From contig NZ_JAHLYT010000039.1 in the NCBI RefSeq assembly GCF_025128095.1, positions 1-34,158 on the forward strand: 34,158 nucleotides of DNA. Reading direction: 5' to 3'. This DNA is from Synechococcus sp. CS-1328. Lineage in GTDB: Bacteria; Cyanobacteriota; Cyanobacteriia; PCC-6307; Cyanobiaceae. Under the pieces are notes generated by a model. It was not told the DNA's origin, did not search any database, and saw only the letters and a program-made list of their open reading frames with translations. Every line of letters begins with the position of its first letter. Positions within the stretch are counted from its first letter, which is position 1. Positions 15,295 to 23,957 of the stretch are shown here, piece by piece. The translations under genes and the position numbers were made by a program.

Positions 15295-15426
15295 TGATCC
15301 AGGTCCGCCTACAGCCCGTAACCTTCAGAGTGGGGGTAAGGCCTGGTTTTCGGGCTTGTTCAGCGAGGAACACCGTCTCGAGCTTTTCCCCCACGACGAC
15401 AGCTCAGGCGTCCGTGTGCTCTGTTG
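15295..15426. other. Intergenic leader with long inverted repeat upstream of the polyketide operon
   Basis: GTGGGGG (15330-15336) and CCCCCAC (15388-15394) form perfect 7-bp arms 51 bp apart. This could be the EF-hand gene's terminator or a leader structure for the downstream operon. No promoter motif was assigned and no tRNA or known riboswitch was recognised. Confidence 0.35.
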
Positions 15427-16158
15427 ATGCTTTTCCAGCCACTGGCCCAGCGGCACCGGCAACCCGAGTGGATGGACCAGCCCGGCATCGATCCCGCCGC
15501 CCACACCCAGGCCCTGGAGGGTCTGCGCAGGATCAACGCTCTCAGTGGTGCCGTGGGATCCCTGCTTGCTCCGATCCGTTCCCTGGCCCGGGAGCACAAC
15601 GGACAGCCCCTGCGGGTTCTGGATCTGGCCTGCGGCGGTGGGGACAACACCCGTGCCCTGGCGGCAAGGGCCCGCCGCGAAGGGCTCGCTGTACGTGTCG
15701 ACGGCTGCGACCTCAGCCCCCAGGCGGTGGCCATGGCCTCACGCAGCTCCAGGGAGCGGCATCTTGACGGAGTCTTCTTCCAGGCCGATGCCCTGAAGGA
15801 TCCCCTGCCTGACGGCTACGACGTCATCCTCTGCACCCTCTTCCTGCACCATCTCGACGACGAGGCGGCCGTGGATCTGCTCAGCCGGATGGGTCGCGCC
15901 AGCCGCCAGCTGGTGTTGGTCAATGACCTGATCCGCAGTCCCCTGGGCTACGGGCTGGCCTGGGCGGGCTGCCGCCTGCTGAGTCGCTCCCCGATCGTCC
16001 ATTTCGATGGACCCGTCTCGGTGCAGGGCGCCTTTCAGTTGGAGGAAGTGCGCTCCCTCGCGGTCCGGGCGGGCCTCGATGGCGCCGTGATCCGGCGCAG
16101 CTGGCCCGAGCGCTACCTGCTGTGCTGGCGCCGGCCAGGCGGCCCGCCCCAGCCTTGA
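15427..16158 (+). CDS. SAM-dependent methyltransferase of the alkylresorcinol operon
   Basis: A 243-residue class I methyltransferase. Motif I is VLDLACGGGDNTRAL (about residues 62-76), with the ribose-binding acidic residue in VDGCDLSP and motif IV YDVILCTLFLHHL. O-methylation of a phenolic lipid is the expected role given its partners, as in SrsB or the hierridin pathway, though those need not share its subfamily. Start ATG 15427; a TTG directly before it is less likely. Its TGA overlaps the next ATG by one base (TGATG), so the three operon genes are translationally coupled. Confidence 0.85.
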   Translation: MLFQPLAQRHRQPEWMDQPGIDPAAHTQALEGLRRINALSGAVGSLLAPIRSLAREHNGQPLRVLDLACGGGDNTRALAARARREGLAVRVDGCDLSPQAVAMASRSSRERHLDGVFFQADALKDPLPDGYDVILCTLFLHHLDDEAAVDLLSRMGRASRQLVLVNDLIRSPLGYGLAWAGCRLLSRSPIVHFDGPVSVQGAFQLEEVRSLAVRAGLDGAVIRRSWPERYLLCWRRPGGPPQP

Positions 16159-17312
16159 TGAGCTCTCCGGACTGGGACGTGATCGTGGTCGGGGCCGGGC
16201 CCGCCGGCGCCCTGGCCGCCCACCAACTGGCCCGTTGCCGATTGCGGGTGCTGCTGGTGGAGAAGCGGGCCTTTCCCCGCTGGAAGGTCTGCGGCAGTTG
16301 TCTGAACGGCGTCGCCCTCAGGGCCCTGGAGGACGCGGGACTGGGCCACCTGGTCGACGGCCAGGGCGCTGTTCCCCTCGCCCGGCTCCGCCTCGGCCTG
16401 CAAGGCCATCAGGTGGACCTCGCCTTACCCATGGGCCGATCCCTTTCCCGGGGCCGCTTCGATCTGGCCCTGAGTGAGGCTGCCGTAGCTGCCGGAGCGG
16501 TGTTGCGCCTTCAGACCGAGGCCAGCGTGGGCGGCCCCTGTCCCGGGGGCCGGAGTGTACGGCTGCGCTCCGGCGACGAGCACCAGACCACCAGCGCCCG
16601 GGTCGTGCTGGTGGCCACGGGGCTGGGCAGTTCCGGGCTGGATCCGACCATCCCGATCCAGTCGCGGATCAACGCCCACGCCAGGGTCGGCGCCGGCTGC
16701 CGGCTGGACGCCGAGGTGAGCGGCTATGGCAGGGGCACGATCCACATGGCCATCGGCCGGCACGGCTACGTGGGGCTGGTGCGCAACGAAGACGGGGACC
16801 TCAACCTGGCTGCGGCCTTCGACCGCACCCAGCTGATCGCTGCCGGAGGTCCGGCCGCCAGCGCCGCCGCGGTGCTGGCCGAGGCCGGCTTCGATCCCGT
16901 GCCCCAGGCCAGCGGGGCCTCCTGGCGGGCCACCCCGGCCCTCACCCGCCAGAGCACACCCCCGGCGGCCGAGCGGCTGCTGCTGCTGGGGGATGCCGCT
17001 GGCTACGTGGAACCCTTCACCGGCGAGGGCATGGGCTGGGCCCTGGTCGGGGCTCTGGCGGCGGTGCCCCTGGTGCTGCAGGGGCAGGAGGGCTGGAGCC
17101 GGGGCCTCGAGAGGGAGTGGGCCCGCCGCCATGCCCGTCTGATCGGATCGCGGCAGCGCTTCTGCCATGCCCTGGCCTTCGCCCTGCGGCGCCCCGGCCT
17201 GAGCCGCAACCTGCTGGCGGCGGCCGAGCGCTGGCCGGCGCTGACCGCGCCACTCCTCCAGCAGCTGGGTGGTGCAACCCTGGAACGTCTGACCCCAGAG
17301 CCATGTCCCTGA
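16158..17312 (+). CDS. FAD-dependent oxidoreductase (geranylgeranyl-reductase/halogenase-like superfamily)
   Basis: A 384-residue flavoprotein. The N-terminal VIVVGAGPAGALAAHQL binds the ADP part of FAD, WKVCGSCLNGVAL follows, and the C-terminal GDAAGYVEPFTGEGMGWAL motif binds the flavin. This set is typical of the geranylgeranyl reductase and flavin-halogenase/hydroxylase superfamily. In similar gene trios with a type III PKS, the flavoenzyme is thought to hydroxylate or oxidise the alkylresorcinol ring to a quinone or hydroquinone. Start ATG 16158 overlaps the methyltransferase stop, and its own stop overlaps the PKS start by 10 bp. Confidence 0.88.
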   Translation: MSSPDWDVIVVGAGPAGALAAHQLARCRLRVLLVEKRAFPRWKVCGSCLNGVALRALEDAGLGHLVDGQGAVPLARLRLGLQGHQVDLALPMGRSLSRGRFDLALSEAAVAAGAVLRLQTEASVGGPCPGGRSVRLRSGDEHQTTSARVVLVATGLGSSGLDPTIPIQSRINAHARVGAGCRLDAEVSGYGRGTIHMAIGRHGYVGLVRNEDGDLNLAAAFDRTQLIAAGGPAASAAAVLAEAGFDPVPQASGASWRATPALTRQSTPPAAERLLLLGDAAGYVEPFTGEGMGWALVGALAAVPLVLQGQEGWSRGLEREWARRHARLIGSRQRFCHALAFALRRPGLSRNLLAAAERWPALTAPLLQQLGGATLERLTPEPCP

Positions 17313-18406
17313 CGATCCACGGCCTGGGGACGGCCCTGCCCCCCCATCGCATCACCCAGGGCGACGCTGCCGCCATCGCCGCCGAGGTGGCCCTGCCCAA
17401 CCAGGTTCCCTCTGCGTCCCAGCGCCGGCTCCTCGAGACGCTCCATCGCCGCTCAGGGGTGGCCACCCGCCACAGCGTTCTGCTGGAGCCCACGGGCACG
17501 GAGTCCTGCCAGCAGCAGTCCTTCTTCGGACCCACCAGCCCTGGCACCGCAGAGCGGATGCGTCGCTACGCCCAGGAAGCGCCAACGTTGGCCCTGCGGG
17601 CTGTTCTCGCTGCCCTGGACCAGGCGCAGCTGCCCCCCGAACGCATCACCCACCTGATCACGGTGTCCTGCACCGGCTTCCAGGCGCCCGGCGTCGATCT
17701 CGCCCTGATGACCGCCCTGCCGCTGCCCACCGACGTGGCCCGCACCCATGTGGGGTTCATGGGTTGCCATGGAGCCCTCAACGGTCTGCGGGTGGCTGCC
17801 GGATTCACCGGGGCTGATCCTGAAGCCTGTGTCCTGCTCTGCGCCGTTGAGCTCTGCAGCCTCCACCTGCAGTACGGCTGGGAAGCCGAGCGGATCGTGG
17901 CCAATACCCTCTTCGCCGACGGCGCCGCCGCCCTGGTGGTCTGCGGGACGGAGCCTGAGGCTGAGACGCCGTCAGCCCCTGGGCTGCGGCGCTTGATCGC
18001 CAGCGGCTCCCTGCTGGTGCCCGACAGCACCGAGGCCATGTCGTGGGCAATCGAGGATCACGGCTTCGCCATGGGCCTGTCCCCACAGGTTCCAGACCTG
18101 ATCGCGGAGCATCTGCGGCCCTGGCTGACCGGCTGGCTGGCCGTTCATCAGCTGACGCTCGCTGCCATCGGCTCGTGGGCCGTGCATCCCGGCGGGCCCC
18201 GCATCCTCTCAGCGGTGACCGAGGCCCTGGGGCTTGATCCCCTCCTGATCGAGCCCTCCCGATCGGTGCTCAAGGACTGCGGCAACATGTCGTCGCCGAC
18301 CCTGCTGTTCATCCTCGAGCGTCTGCGGCGCAGCGACGCTCCCGGCCCCTGCCTGGCCATGGCCTTCGGCCCGGGCCTGTGCGTCGAGGTGGCCCTGCTG
18401 GCCTGA
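17303..18406 (+). CDS. Type III polyketide synthase (alkylresorcinol/chalcone synthase family)
   Basis: A 367-residue homodimeric ketosynthase that extends a CoA- or ACP-bound starter with malonyl units. The catalytic triad is complete: Cys155 in GFMGCHGALNG, His295 in WAVHPGGPRIL and Asn328 in LKDCGNMSSP. The C-terminal AFGPGLCVE is the usual GFGPG loop. The likely product is an alkylresorcinol or alkylpyrone, given the neighbouring methyltransferase and flavoenzyme. From memory, alkylresorcinol biosynthesis giving hierridins is described from Cyanobium and thought common in picocyanobacteria. Start ATG 17303 (MSLTIHGLGTALP), inside the end of the flavoenzyme gene. Confidence 0.93.
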   Translation: MSLTIHGLGTALPPHRITQGDAAAIAAEVALPNQVPSASQRRLLETLHRRSGVATRHSVLLEPTGTESCQQQSFFGPTSPGTAERMRRYAQEAPTLALRAVLAALDQAQLPPERITHLITVSCTGFQAPGVDLALMTALPLPTDVARTHVGFMGCHGALNGLRVAAGFTGADPEACVLLCAVELCSLHLQYGWEAERIVANTLFADGAAALVVCGTEPEAETPSAPGLRRLIASGSLLVPDSTEAMSWAIEDHGFAMGLSPQVPDLIAEHLRPWLTGWLAVHQLTLAAIGSWAVHPGGPRILSAVTEALGLDPLLIEPSRSVLKDCGNMSSPTLLFILERLRRSDAPGPCLAMAFGPGLCVEVALLA

Positions 18407-18454
18407 GGCGCTGCAGGAGAAAGCTGCCGGGGTCGTTATGGCAGCCTTCTGACG

Positions 18455-19357
18455 ATGCGGAACGAGCAGGTCGTGCAGAGCTCTGACTCACCGCTCCCAT
18501 CGGTGGCTTTCCTTGGGCTTGGTCAGCTCGGAACGCCGATGGCGGCGAATCTGCTGGCCGCCGGCTTCCCCCTGACGGTTCACAACCGCACCCGCACGGC
18601 GGAGGAGCCCCTGGCTGCCGCCGGCGCTGCGCGGGCCTGCTCACCAGCGGATGCGGCAGCCACAGCAGAGATTCTCTGCCTCTGTCTGACCGATGGTGCA
18701 GCGGTGGACGAGGTGCTGTTCGGCCACCAGGGCGCCGCCGCTGCTCTCCCTGCGGGCGGATTGGTGATCGACTTCTCCACGATCGATCCCTCGCAGGCGA
18801 AGGCCTGTCATGACCGCCTCAGGCTCCTTGGCCTCGATCTCGTCGATGCCCCAGTCACGGGGGGGACCGAGGGCGCCAAGGCGGGAACGCTTTCAGTGCT
18901 GGTCGGAGGCGCGGATGCCACGGTCGATCGGGCCAGGCCGCTGTTGCAGGCCGTCGGCAGGACCGTGACGCACTTCGGGCCGATCGGATCAGGCCAGCAG
19001 GTCAAGGCGGTGAACCAGGTGCTGGTGGCCGGCAGCTATGCGGCGGCGGCGGAAGCCATGGCCCTGGGCCAGCGGTTGGGGCTGCCGATGGAGCTGGTGA
19101 GACAGGCGCTCTCTGGCGGTGCCGCAGGCTCCTGGGCCCTGGAGCACCGCGCAACGGGGATGCTGGAGGGCCGCTTCCCCCTGGGGTTCAAGCTCTCCCT
19201 GCATCGCAAGGATCTGGCCATCGCCCTGGGGGCCGCCGCGGCCTCGGACCTGAACCTGCCCATCAGCGAGCGCGTCGCCGCCATGGAAGACAGCCTGATC
19301 GAAGCCGGCTTCGGCGAGGAAGACGTTTCGGCTCTCGCTCGGTGGTTCACCCAGTGA
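18455..19357 (+). CDS. 3-hydroxyisobutyrate dehydrogenase-family reductase
   Basis: A 300-residue beta-hydroxyacid dehydrogenase. A Rossmann motif GLGQLGTPMAANLL binds NAD(P), and HNRTRTAE suggests NADP preference. The substrate motif DAPVTGGTEGAKAGTLS and the catalytic Lys in GQQVKAVNQ are present. Family members reduce or oxidise 3-hydroxyisobutyrate, tartronate, glyoxylate or succinic semialdehyde, and the motif set does not choose among them. It lies 48 bp after the PKS gene in the same direction. An AGGAG at 18416 is too far from ATG 18455 to serve it, and a 4-codon reading frame (ATG 18438) sits between. Probably separate from polyketide chemistry. Confidence 0.88.
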   Translation: MRNEQVVQSSDSPLPSVAFLGLGQLGTPMAANLLAAGFPLTVHNRTRTAEEPLAAAGAARACSPADAAATAEILCLCLTDGAAVDEVLFGHQGAAAALPAGGLVIDFSTIDPSQAKACHDRLRLLGLDLVDAPVTGGTEGAKAGTLSVLVGGADATVDRARPLLQAVGRTVTHFGPIGSGQQVKAVNQVLVAGSYAAAAEAMALGQRLGLPMELVRQALSGGAAGSWALEHRATGMLEGRFPLGFKLSLHRKDLAIALGAAAASDLNLPISERVAAMEDSLIEAGFGEEDVSALARWFTQ

Positions 19358-19672
19358 GGCCGAGCCTCTGAGCAGACACCCCATCTAAGCGATCTGTTTC
19401 CCTGAGGGCGCGACCGGAGGGGTGAGGGATCAGGTCAAGCACCCTGGACGCACTGCTGGCCGTACTGAGATACCGCGCTGTCATCTCGCCCCACCACTAG
19501 CCAACCCTTGAGGCTATGCAGGCCATGCCGGCATGGCCGTCAGCCGACGAAGCCGCATGACGCAGACGACGTGTGCCGCAGACGTGTCCTGCCTGGCTCG
19601 CTGGTTGCAGCGCTGACGCCGCGGGAGAGCCGTCCTAAGGTGAATTGTTTACCTCCAGGTGCAGGAGAAGGA
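19358..19672. promoter_or_regulatory. 315-bp intergenic region upstream of the protease fusion
   Basis: It contains a perfect 18-bp palindrome GGCCATGCCGGCATGGCC at 19521-19538. A dyad AGGTGAATTGTTTACCT lies at 19638-19654 (outer arms AGGT/ACCT, inner AA/TT), just upstream of a strong Shine-Dalgarno (AGGAG at 19663-19667). The second dyad is well placed for an operator or a translation-blocking hairpin. The frame is open upstream of 19673, but the translation there is not protein-like. No tRNA or riboswitch was recognised. Confidence 0.5.
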
Positions 19673-21943
19673 ATGGGCCAGAGCAGCATTGCCGGACTCG
19701 ACCTGCCGAACTACGCCCGCGATCTCAGCCAGGAGATCCCGGCCCTGATGCAGGCCAACGCCATTCCGGGGGCGGTGGTGCTGATCGAATCGCCGCAACA
19801 GGGGAACTGGCGCCAGAGCTTCGGCGTGGGGGCGCTCGGCACGGAGCGGGCGATGCGGATGGACGATCACCTGCGGGTGGGCAGCAATACCAAGACGATG
19901 ACCACCACGGTGATCCTGCAGCTGGTGGAGGAAGGAAAGCTGCGGCTGGATGATCCGGTATCGAAATTCTGGCCCGATGTTCCGAATGGCAAGAACATCA
20001 CCATCGCCCAGCTGGCAAAGATGCGCAGCGGGCTGTTCAACTACAGCGAAGATCCAGGGTTCAACGCCAAGCTCGATAGTGATCCACAGAAAGGGTGGCG
20101 ACCGAAGGAACTCCTGAAGATCGCCTTCTCCCATCCGCCCAACTTCGCCCCCGGAGCCGAGTTCGAATACAGCAACACCAATTACATCCTGCTCGGCGGC
20201 ATCATCGAGCAGCTCACCGGTCAGAGCGCCAGCGAAGCCTTTGAAGAGCGCATCTTCAAGCCACTTGGCCTGACGGACTCCCTGCTGCCCCTCCGCAAGG
20301 ATTCCTCCCTGCCCAAACCGCATCCGCAGGGGTACCAGTTCGGCACGAACCTGGAGACCATCACAAGCCTGGCCTTGCCCCCTGCCGAGGCCCAGGCGGC
20401 GGTGGACGGCACCCTCGAGCCGATCAACGCCACCCGCGACAACCCCTCCTGGGGCTGGACGGCGGGATCGGCGATCTCCACCGTGGACGACCTCTCGGTC
20501 TACGTGAAGGCACTGGTGGAGGGCGGCCTGCTGGACAAAAAGATGCAGCAGCGCCGGCTACGCAGCATCAAGCCGATCGATCCCTCCAACCCTGAAAATG
20601 CCGGCTACGGCCTTGGCCTGGTGCGCTTCGGACCCACCATCCTCGGCCACGACGGCCAGCTGCCCGGGTTCATGAGCTTCATGGGCCACGACCCGAAGAC
20701 CGGAAACACGATCATCGTGGGCACCAACCTCACCGCTTCGCCGGTGACGGGGGAAGGGTCCGCCCTGATCCTGGCCAAGGCGATCCTGCGGGAGCTCTAC
20801 GGGGCCTCCGCCGTGCCAAGCGGCAGTCCCTCGGCCGCCCCCCCTCCGGCCGTCGGCGAAGCTGGCAGCCGCGCGGCAGGCGCCCTTGCCGCCACGGGGC
20901 CAGGTAGCGCGGACGGAGTCCCCCTGCCCACCAGCCTGATCCAGGCCGATCCGGCCCAGCTCGACCTGCTGCGCCAGCTCTACGCGGCGGACGGGTCCGG
21001 CATTCACCGCCTGCGCTACGGCCTCACGGCGGCCGGCTTTGACAACGGCAACCTGGCCGCCGGGCTCGGCACCCCGCCGATCACCTTCGCCGCCAGCCCG
21101 GAGGAGCAGGCCTTCATCAACCAGGTGTTCGCCCGCCTGGCCGGCGTGATCCGCCTGCAGGCCAGCCAGGAGAACAGCCTGGCCAGCCCCCTGCAGGTGG
21201 TGTCGGTGCAGCAGGTGCGCGACGACGACGGCTTCAGCGACGCGATCACCGGGATCACCTACACGGCATTCAGCTTCCTGGTGGAACCCTCCGGGCAGCG
21301 CTCGGTGATTGCGGCCGAATCGGGCGTGACGATCGAAGCAGAACTCAATGACGATCCAGGCCTGAGCGCCTCGGAACAGCGCACAATCGTGCACGAGATT
21401 GGCCACGCCCTTGGCCTGGAGCATCCGGGAGGAAACCCCGATGATCCCCGCTTCAGTGATCTGGACACGATCATGTCGTACCGGGTCGGCGGCGACACGC
21501 CGGCCACCTGGTTCTCCAGCACGGATCTGCAGGCTCTGGCGGAGATCTGGGGAGCCGCCTCAGTGGCCTCACCGGCCATTCCTGCCGATCCCGGTGGCGT
21601 GCCGGTGCCGGAGCCGTTCGGCACACCGGGCAGTCCCGACCGTTTCGTGATCCAAGCCGTGACGGGCCGCTCGATCGGCGGTTTCGAGAGCGGCCTCGAC
21701 ACCGTGGTGGTGGCGGCTGGTCTTCTGGGCGGCAACGCGGTCCGCTTCCGGGTGGTGGACGGCAACCGCAAATCCCTGAAGAAGGGCCTGGCCTCGAAGG
21801 CCTCACTGGTGTACTGGGAACCCCGCGGCCAGCTGTTCCTCAACACCAACGGCAAGGCAGAGGGCTTCGGCAAGGGCGGTGGCCTGCTGGCAGCCCTGGA
21901 CCCGTTCACGCCCCTGGTCGCCACGGACATCCTGCTGGCCTGA
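19673..21943 (+). CDS. Beta-lactamase-like serine hydrolase fused to a metzincin protease, with secretion-type tail
   Basis: A 756-residue three-part protein. Residues about 1-380 are a class C beta-lactamase/D-Ala-D-Ala carboxypeptidase domain with Ser71-x-x-Lys74 (GSNTKTM), Tyr166-Ser-Asn168 and His326-Asp-Gly328, so all three catalytic motifs are intact. After an Ala/Pro/Ser linker (about 383-415) a metalloprotease domain carries His574-Glu-x-x-His578 and His584 (HEIGHALGLEH) and a Met-turn (IMSYR, Met601), diagnostic of metzincins such as M10 serralysins. The last ~100 residues end with GQLFLNTNGKAEGFGKGGG, a module shared with the giant protein at the right end. There is no N-terminal signal peptide, so type I secretion is likely. 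Start ATG 19673 is fixed by AGGAG six bases upstream. It probably cleaves peptides or peptidoglycan fragments outside the cell. Confidence 0.9.
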   Translation: MGQSSIAGLDLPNYARDLSQEIPALMQANAIPGAVVLIESPQQGNWRQSFGVGALGTERAMRMDDHLRVGSNTKTMTTTVILQLVEEGKLRLDDPVSKFWPDVPNGKNITIAQLAKMRSGLFNYSEDPGFNAKLDSDPQKGWRPKELLKIAFSHPPNFAPGAEFEYSNTNYILLGGIIEQLTGQSASEAFEERIFKPLGLTDSLLPLRKDSSLPKPHPQGYQFGTNLETITSLALPPAEAQAAVDGTLEPINATRDNPSWGWTAGSAISTVDDLSVYVKALVEGGLLDKKMQQRRLRSIKPIDPSNPENAGYGLGLVRFGPTILGHDGQLPGFMSFMGHDPKTGNTIIVGTNLTASPVTGEGSALILAKAILRELYGASAVPSGSPSAAPPPAVGEAGSRAAGALAATGPGSADGVPLPTSLIQADPAQLDLLRQLYAADGSGIHRLRYGLTAAGFDNGNLAAGLGTPPITFAASPEEQAFINQVFARLAGVIRLQASQENSLASPLQVVSVQQVRDDDGFSDAITGITYTAFSFLVEPSGQRSVIAAESGVTIEAELNDDPGLSASEQRTIVHEIGHALGLEHPGGNPDDPRFSDLDTIMSYRVGGDTPATWFSSTDLQALAEIWGAASVASPAIPADPGGVPVPEPFGTPGSPDRFVIQAVTGRSIGGFESGLDTVVVAAGLLGGNAVRFRVVDGNRKSLKKGLASKASLVYWEPRGQLFLNTNGKAEGFGKGGGLLAALDPFTPLVATDILLA

Positions 21944-21963
21944 GCCTGCTGGCCCTGACCCCT

Positions 21964-22812
21964 TCAGGGTTGCAGGGCCTGCCGATCCGCCACGACGCGC
22001 ACCAGCTTGGTGGCGCTGACGATGCCCTTGGGATGCACCAGCAGGATGGCCCAGGTCTGGGAGCCGGGGGTCGTGGGTGCCTGCACGGTCTTGAACAGGC
22101 CGCCGCCGCCCAGGGCACCGAGCTGCAGATCCGGACTTTCCACTGCCGACAACTGCTCGGCGGTCAGGGGCACGATGCCGCCGGCCGCCACGGCACCTTC
22201 GAGGGGGTCATCGAACAGCACGTCCACGTCATAGCGCTGGCCGGTGAGCACCGCATCGGGGATCAGCAGGCTCACGGGCAGGTCGGCGTCACCACTGCGC
22301 AGGATCGACTGCTCGCGGATCACCATCTGGCCGTTGATGCGGCTGCCGCTGCTCTCGAGGGCGAGTTGCTGGGAGGCCTCGAGGCGGTAGTTGTAGGGCC
22401 CATCCTGCCGCTGACCGGTGACCTTGACCGTGACGGTGGCGCGGCCATCCCGCAACGGAGCAGCCGGTGTGATCTTCCAGCGGGCATCGGGGAACAGCTG
22501 GCGCAGGCTGCTGTAGCGGGCCTCCAGCTCATTCGGATCGAAGCCCGGACCGGCCTCCAGCAGGGCCGCCAGATCCTTGCTGGCGGAGCTGTTGAGCGCC
22601 GTTTCCAGGGCCTGCAGCAGGGCTGGCGTGGGAGGCGCGGCCCAGGCGGCAGGGAGCCCGGTGATCAGGCCTCCCAGCGCCACAGCGGCGGCCAGGCCGC
22701 TCTGGAGCCAGCCAAAGCCGGCGCGCTGTGCACGGCGGGATGAGGGGGAAGCGGGGGAAGCGGGAGAGGGGGAGAGCGGCAGGAAGGTCAAGCGGTGGAG
22801 CGGCCCGGGCAT
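21964..22812 (-). CDS. Exported hypothetical protein next to murG
   Basis: A 282-residue protein with a long N-terminal region and a signal peptide or anchor (hydrophobic about 37-58, AAAVALGGLITGLPAAWA). The mature part is soluble, mostly beta, with segments such as ATVTVKVTGQRQDG, INGQMVIREQSIL and the C-terminal WAILLVHPKGIVSATKLVR. I recognise no catalytic motif. From memory, a conserved hypothetical of this kind sits beside murG in picocyanobacteria, which suggests an envelope role. It is divergent from murG (35 bp) and convergent with the protease fusion (20 bp). Confidence 0.8.
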   Translation of the reverse strand: MPGPLHRLTFLPLSPSPASPASPSSRRAQRAGFGWLQSGLAAAVALGGLITGLPAAWAAPPTPALLQALETALNSSASKDLAALLEAGPGFDPNELEARYSSLRQLFPDARWKITPAAPLRDGRATVTVKVTGQRQDGPYNYRLEASQQLALESSGSRINGQMVIREQSILRSGDADLPVSLLIPDAVLTGQRYDVDVLFDDPLEGAVAAGGIVPLTAEQLSAVESPDLQLGALGGGGLFKTVQAPTTPGSQTWAILLVHPKGIVSATKLVRVVADRQALQP

Positions 22813-22847
22813 GGCTTTTAAGTTAGGCGCGGCCGCACGCCCCGCCC

Positions 22848-23957
22848 ATGCCCAGGCTTCTGATCGCCGCCAGTGGTACGGGTGGCCATCTGTTTCCAGC
22901 CCTGGCAGTGGCAGAGGCCCTGCCGCCCGACTGGAGCGTGCAGTGGCTGGGGGTGCCCGACCGGCTGGAGCGCCAGCTGGTACCGAGCCGCTATCCGCTC
23001 CACACGGTGCGGGCCGGCGGATTGCAGGGGCGAGGTCTGCGCAAGCTCTGGAATCTGCTGAAGCTGCTCAACGCCACCCGGGCCGTGCGCCGTCTGATCC
23101 GGCGGGAGCAGATCACGGTGGTGTTCAGCAGCGGCGGCTACATCGCGGCACCGGCGATCCTGGCGGCCCGCTGGTGCGGCGTGCCGGTGGTGCTGCACGA
23201 GAGCAATGCCATCCCCGGCAAGGTGACGCGCCTGCTGGGCCGTCTCTGCAGCCGTGTGGCGGTGGGGCTGCCGCAGGCGGCTGAGCGGCTGCCCCGCTGC
23301 CGGCCACTGGTCACCGGCACACCGGTGCGCCAGGCGCTGCTGGAGCCCGCCCCCCTGCCGGACTGGGTGCCGGCCGGTGACGGCCCCATGCTGCTGGTGG
23401 TGGGCGGCAGCCAGGGGGCCCTGGGCCTGAACCGGATGGTGCGGCCGCTGCTGCCGAAGCTGGTGGCGGCCGGCTGCCGGGTGGTGCATCTCACCGGCAG
23501 CAACGATCCCGAGGCCGGCCAGAGCAGCCTCAGCGGCCTGGTGGAGCGGCCCTTCAGCGAGGCCATGGCGGGCCTGCTGCAACACGCCGACCTGGCGATC
23601 AGCCGCGCCGGGGCCGGCAGCCTCAGTGAACTGGCGGTGTGCGGCACCCCGGCGATCCTGGTGCCCTTCCCACAGGCCGCCGACCACCATCAGGACGCCA
23701 ATGCGGCAGCAGCGGCGGCGGTGGAGGCGGCGGTGATCGTGGCGCAGCAGCCCCCCTCAGACCCATTGCTGGAGCAAACCCTCTGGCGGCTGCTGGGGCC
23801 GCGGCTGGGGGGAGAGCCGGCCCCTCCCGATTCCGATCCCCTGCTGAGCCTGCGGCGGGGCATGGAGCGCCTGGCCGTGCGCGATGCCGATCGGCAGGTG
23901 GCGGCGCTGCTGGTGGAGCTCGGCGAGGCAGACGCCGAACAGCAGCCCCAGGCCTGA
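22848..23957 (+). CDS. murG: UDP-GlcNAc:undecaprenyl-pyrophosphoryl-MurNAc-pentapeptide GlcNAc transferase
   Basis: This 369-residue glycosyltransferase makes lipid II from lipid I at the inner face of the plasma membrane, the last cytoplasmic step of peptidoglycan synthesis. Signatures are the N-terminal [34 protein letters not shown], the nucleotide-binding [13 protein letters not shown] and [24 protein letters not shown]. Length is normal for MurG. The short divergent gap (22813-22847) carries an AT-rich patch TTTTAAGTTA at 22816-22825 that may be part of the promoters. Confidence 0.97.
   Translation: MPRLLIAASGTGGHLFPALAVAEALPPDWSVQWLGVPDRLERQLVPSRYPLHTVRAGGLQGRGLRKLWNLLKLLNATRAVRRLIRREQITVVFSSGGYIAAPAILAARWCGVPVVLHESNAIPGKVTRLLGRLCSRVAVGLPQAAERLPRCRPLVTGTPVRQALLEPAPLPDWVPAGDGPMLLVVGGSQGALGLNRMVRPLLPKLVAAGCRVVHLTGSNDPEAGQSSLSGLVERPFSEAMAGLLQHADLAISRAGAGSLSELAVCGTPAILVPFPQAADHHQDANAAAAAAVEAAVIVAQQPPSDPLLEQTLWRLLGPRLGGEPAPPDSDPLLSLRRGMERLAVRDADRQVAALLVELGEADAEQQPQA

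Noticed and set aside
19508..19672. 55-codon N-terminal extension of the protease fusion
   Set aside because: Arg/Pro-rich, not a signal peptide, whereas a strong Shine-Dalgarno precedes ATG 19673.
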